Positions 15,119 to 16,206 of a DNA stretch of 16,206 nt are shown here, one piece after another. Both the position numbers and the translations under genes were made by a program. Numbering within the stretch: position 1 is the stretch's first letter; the number at the start of each line of letters is the position of its first letter. The stretch is from assembly GCA_963693635.1 (NCBI GenBank), contig CAVOBC010000072.1, positions 1 to 16,206 of the forward strand, written 5' to 3'. Source of the stretch: CAVOBC01 sp963693635. Its GTDB lineage: Bacteria > Pseudomonadota > Gammaproteobacteria > Pseudomonadales > Azotimanducaceae. The notes below the pieces were generated by a model, which worked only from the letters and a program-made list of their open reading frames with translations, did not search any database and had not been told where the DNA came from.

Positions 15119-16206
15119 TCAAAGCAAATTCTTGATATCACTAGAAAAAGTTGGAAATGCAAAGAAGGAGTCGCGCAACGCAGATGCCGTTATTCCATGG
15201 CGCATAGCGAGCGCGAACGTGTGGATTAACTCCTCGCCGTGATGGCCAACCAGATGTGCCCCCACGATTTCATCTGTTTTCCTGTCGATCAGCACCTTCG
15301 CCCAGGCCACCGTTTCTGCATAGCTCTTGCCTGAAAACCATTCACGCATGTCATTGATTTCAACCCTCACCTCGATGCCAGCATCCGCTGCGGCGCGCTC
15401 GGTCAGGCCGACCGTCGCAAACGCCGGCACCGTAAAGACCGCGCCGGGGACGACGGCGTAGTCAGGCTTAACGGTCGGACCCTCGACGATATTTCGGCCA
15501 ACGATGCGACCCTCATACGTGGCGAACGGGGACAACTGCGCCGACCGGACGAGCGCGTCACCGGCGACCCAAACGGATGGGTTCGTCGTCGAGCGGAGGA
15601 AATCGTCAAGCTCGATGGCTGCACCGTCGTGCTGTACATTCCCTGCAGCAAGGTCGAGTGTGTCCACATTGGCGACGCGGCCCGCACCGTTGATCACGCG
15701 ATCAGCGTTCAATGTCTGCGCCTGGCCGTCCACCTCTACCTGGACAGTCAATCGGTCACCCGTCCTGACGACACCCTTGACTACCGCGCCCGTGTGCACC
15801 TTGACACCAAGCCGCTCGGTCTCCGACCTGACGACCGCAACCGCGTCCACATCCATGTTTGGCAGCAACTGCGGCATCACCTCGAGGATGGTCACATTTG
15901 TGCCGGCGCGCTGATAGACGTGGGCAAACTCCAGCGCGATGACACCGCCACCGATGAAGATCACCTCTTCCGGTTGCACATCGTCGCTCAACACCTCGTC
16001 CGATGTGATCATCAGATCGGCGCCTGTAATCGGCAAGGCACGTGGCTTTGAACCCGTCGCAATGACGATATTTTCAGCGTCAAGTGTCTCGCCATTAACG
16101 TCGATGCTGTTGGGGCCGGTAAAGCGCGCCTCACCGCGATACACATCGCCACGCTTGCCGGCGACACCGGCCATCGCGTCCGGAATAAAGTCGACCATCG
16201 CCCGTT
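15119..16206 (-). CDS. FAD/NAD(P)-dependent pyridine nucleotide-disulfide oxidoreductase family protein, 5' end beyond right edge (partial)
   Basis: About 361 C-terminal residues are visible and the frame is open to the edge, so ATG 16198 is internal and the FAD motif and any C-x4-C redox site lie outside. Visible parts, numbered from that Met, are IVIATGSKPR (44-53), the NAD(P) site FIGGGVIALEFA (81-92) followed by an acid in TILEVMPQLLP (103-113) that suggests NADH, the FAD-contacting VWVAGDAL (209-216), and the dimerisation domain from AFATVG. The chain ends FPTFSSDIKNLL. At the position of the usual H-P-T-x-x-E catalytic pair, His is Phe348 and Glu is Ser353, so it is not a standard glutathione reductase or lipoamide dehydrogenase. 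Members with such ends are annotated broadly as dihydrolipoyl-dehydrogenase-like; the substrate is unknown. Confidence 0.88.
   Translation of the reverse strand, partial: RAMVDFIPDAMAGVAGKRGDVYRGEARFTGPNSIDVNGETLDAENIVIATGSKPRALPITGADLMITSDEVLSDDVQPEEVIFIGGGVIALEFAHVYQRAGTNVTILEVMPQLLPNMDVDAVAVVRSETERLGVKVHTGAVVKGVVRTGDRLTVQVEVDGQAQTLNADRVINGAGRVANVDTLDLAAGNVQHDGAAIELDDFLRSTTNPSVWVAGDALVRSAQLSPFATYEGRIVGRNIVEGPTVKPDYAVVPGAVFTVPAFATVGLTERAAADAGIEVRVEINDMREWFSGKSYAETVAWAKVLIDRKTDEIVGAHLVGHHGEELIHTFALAMRHGITASALRDSFFAFPTFSSDIKNLL

Overview
The window is about 16.2 kb of GC-rich DNA with dense coding and a bacterial layout. The gene content (a CaiB/BaiF CoA-transferase, a DUF748/AsmA-like envelope protein, an acyl-CoA-dehydrogenase-fold flavoenzyme, an LLM-class oxidoreductase, an EstB-like serine hydrolase, a paired ABC exporter) suggests an environmental Gram-negative bacterium, probably a proteobacterium with broad acyl-CoA or xenobiotic catabolism. 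The lineage is inferred from family content only. No phage, IS element, CRISPR array, rRNA or tRNA gene was recognised, and no gene-free stretch exceeds about 300 bases.

Left part (1-3959, minus strand): a large inner-membrane-anchored DUF748 protein, followed by a CaiB/BaiF CoA-transferase that is open to the left edge and already enters a second copy of its own N-terminal domain. Divergent to these (4145-5319, plus strand) is a decayed alpha/beta hydrolase that has lost its middle, nucleophile elbow included. Its surviving frame runs by a 4-base GTGA overlap into an intact M55 D-aminopeptidase (DppA-like).

Centre (5519-8919, minus strand): an apparent catabolic operon of EstB-like serine hydrolase, acyl-CoA-dehydrogenase/group D monooxygenase-like flavoprotein, a 30-codon coupled ORF that may be the stump of an amidohydrolase, and an LLM-class oxidoreductase. 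Convergent dppA and the LLM gene each end directly in a GC-rich hairpin.

At 9202-9657 (plus strand), alone between a divergent and a convergent neighbour, lies the most unusual gene: a 151-residue protein made of two tandem histone folds, each with the R-x-T-x4-D pairing motif, behind what looks like a cleavable signal peptide. A bacterial histone doublet apparently addressed to the membrane or periplasm is the main candidate for something undescribed here.

Right part (9832-16206, minus strand): a FAD/NAD(P) disulfide-reductase-family enzyme open to the right edge, a two-CBS-domain protein, and two overlapping ABC exporter half-transporters that should form a heterodimer. The first half-transporter carries an extra four-helix N-terminal membrane region.
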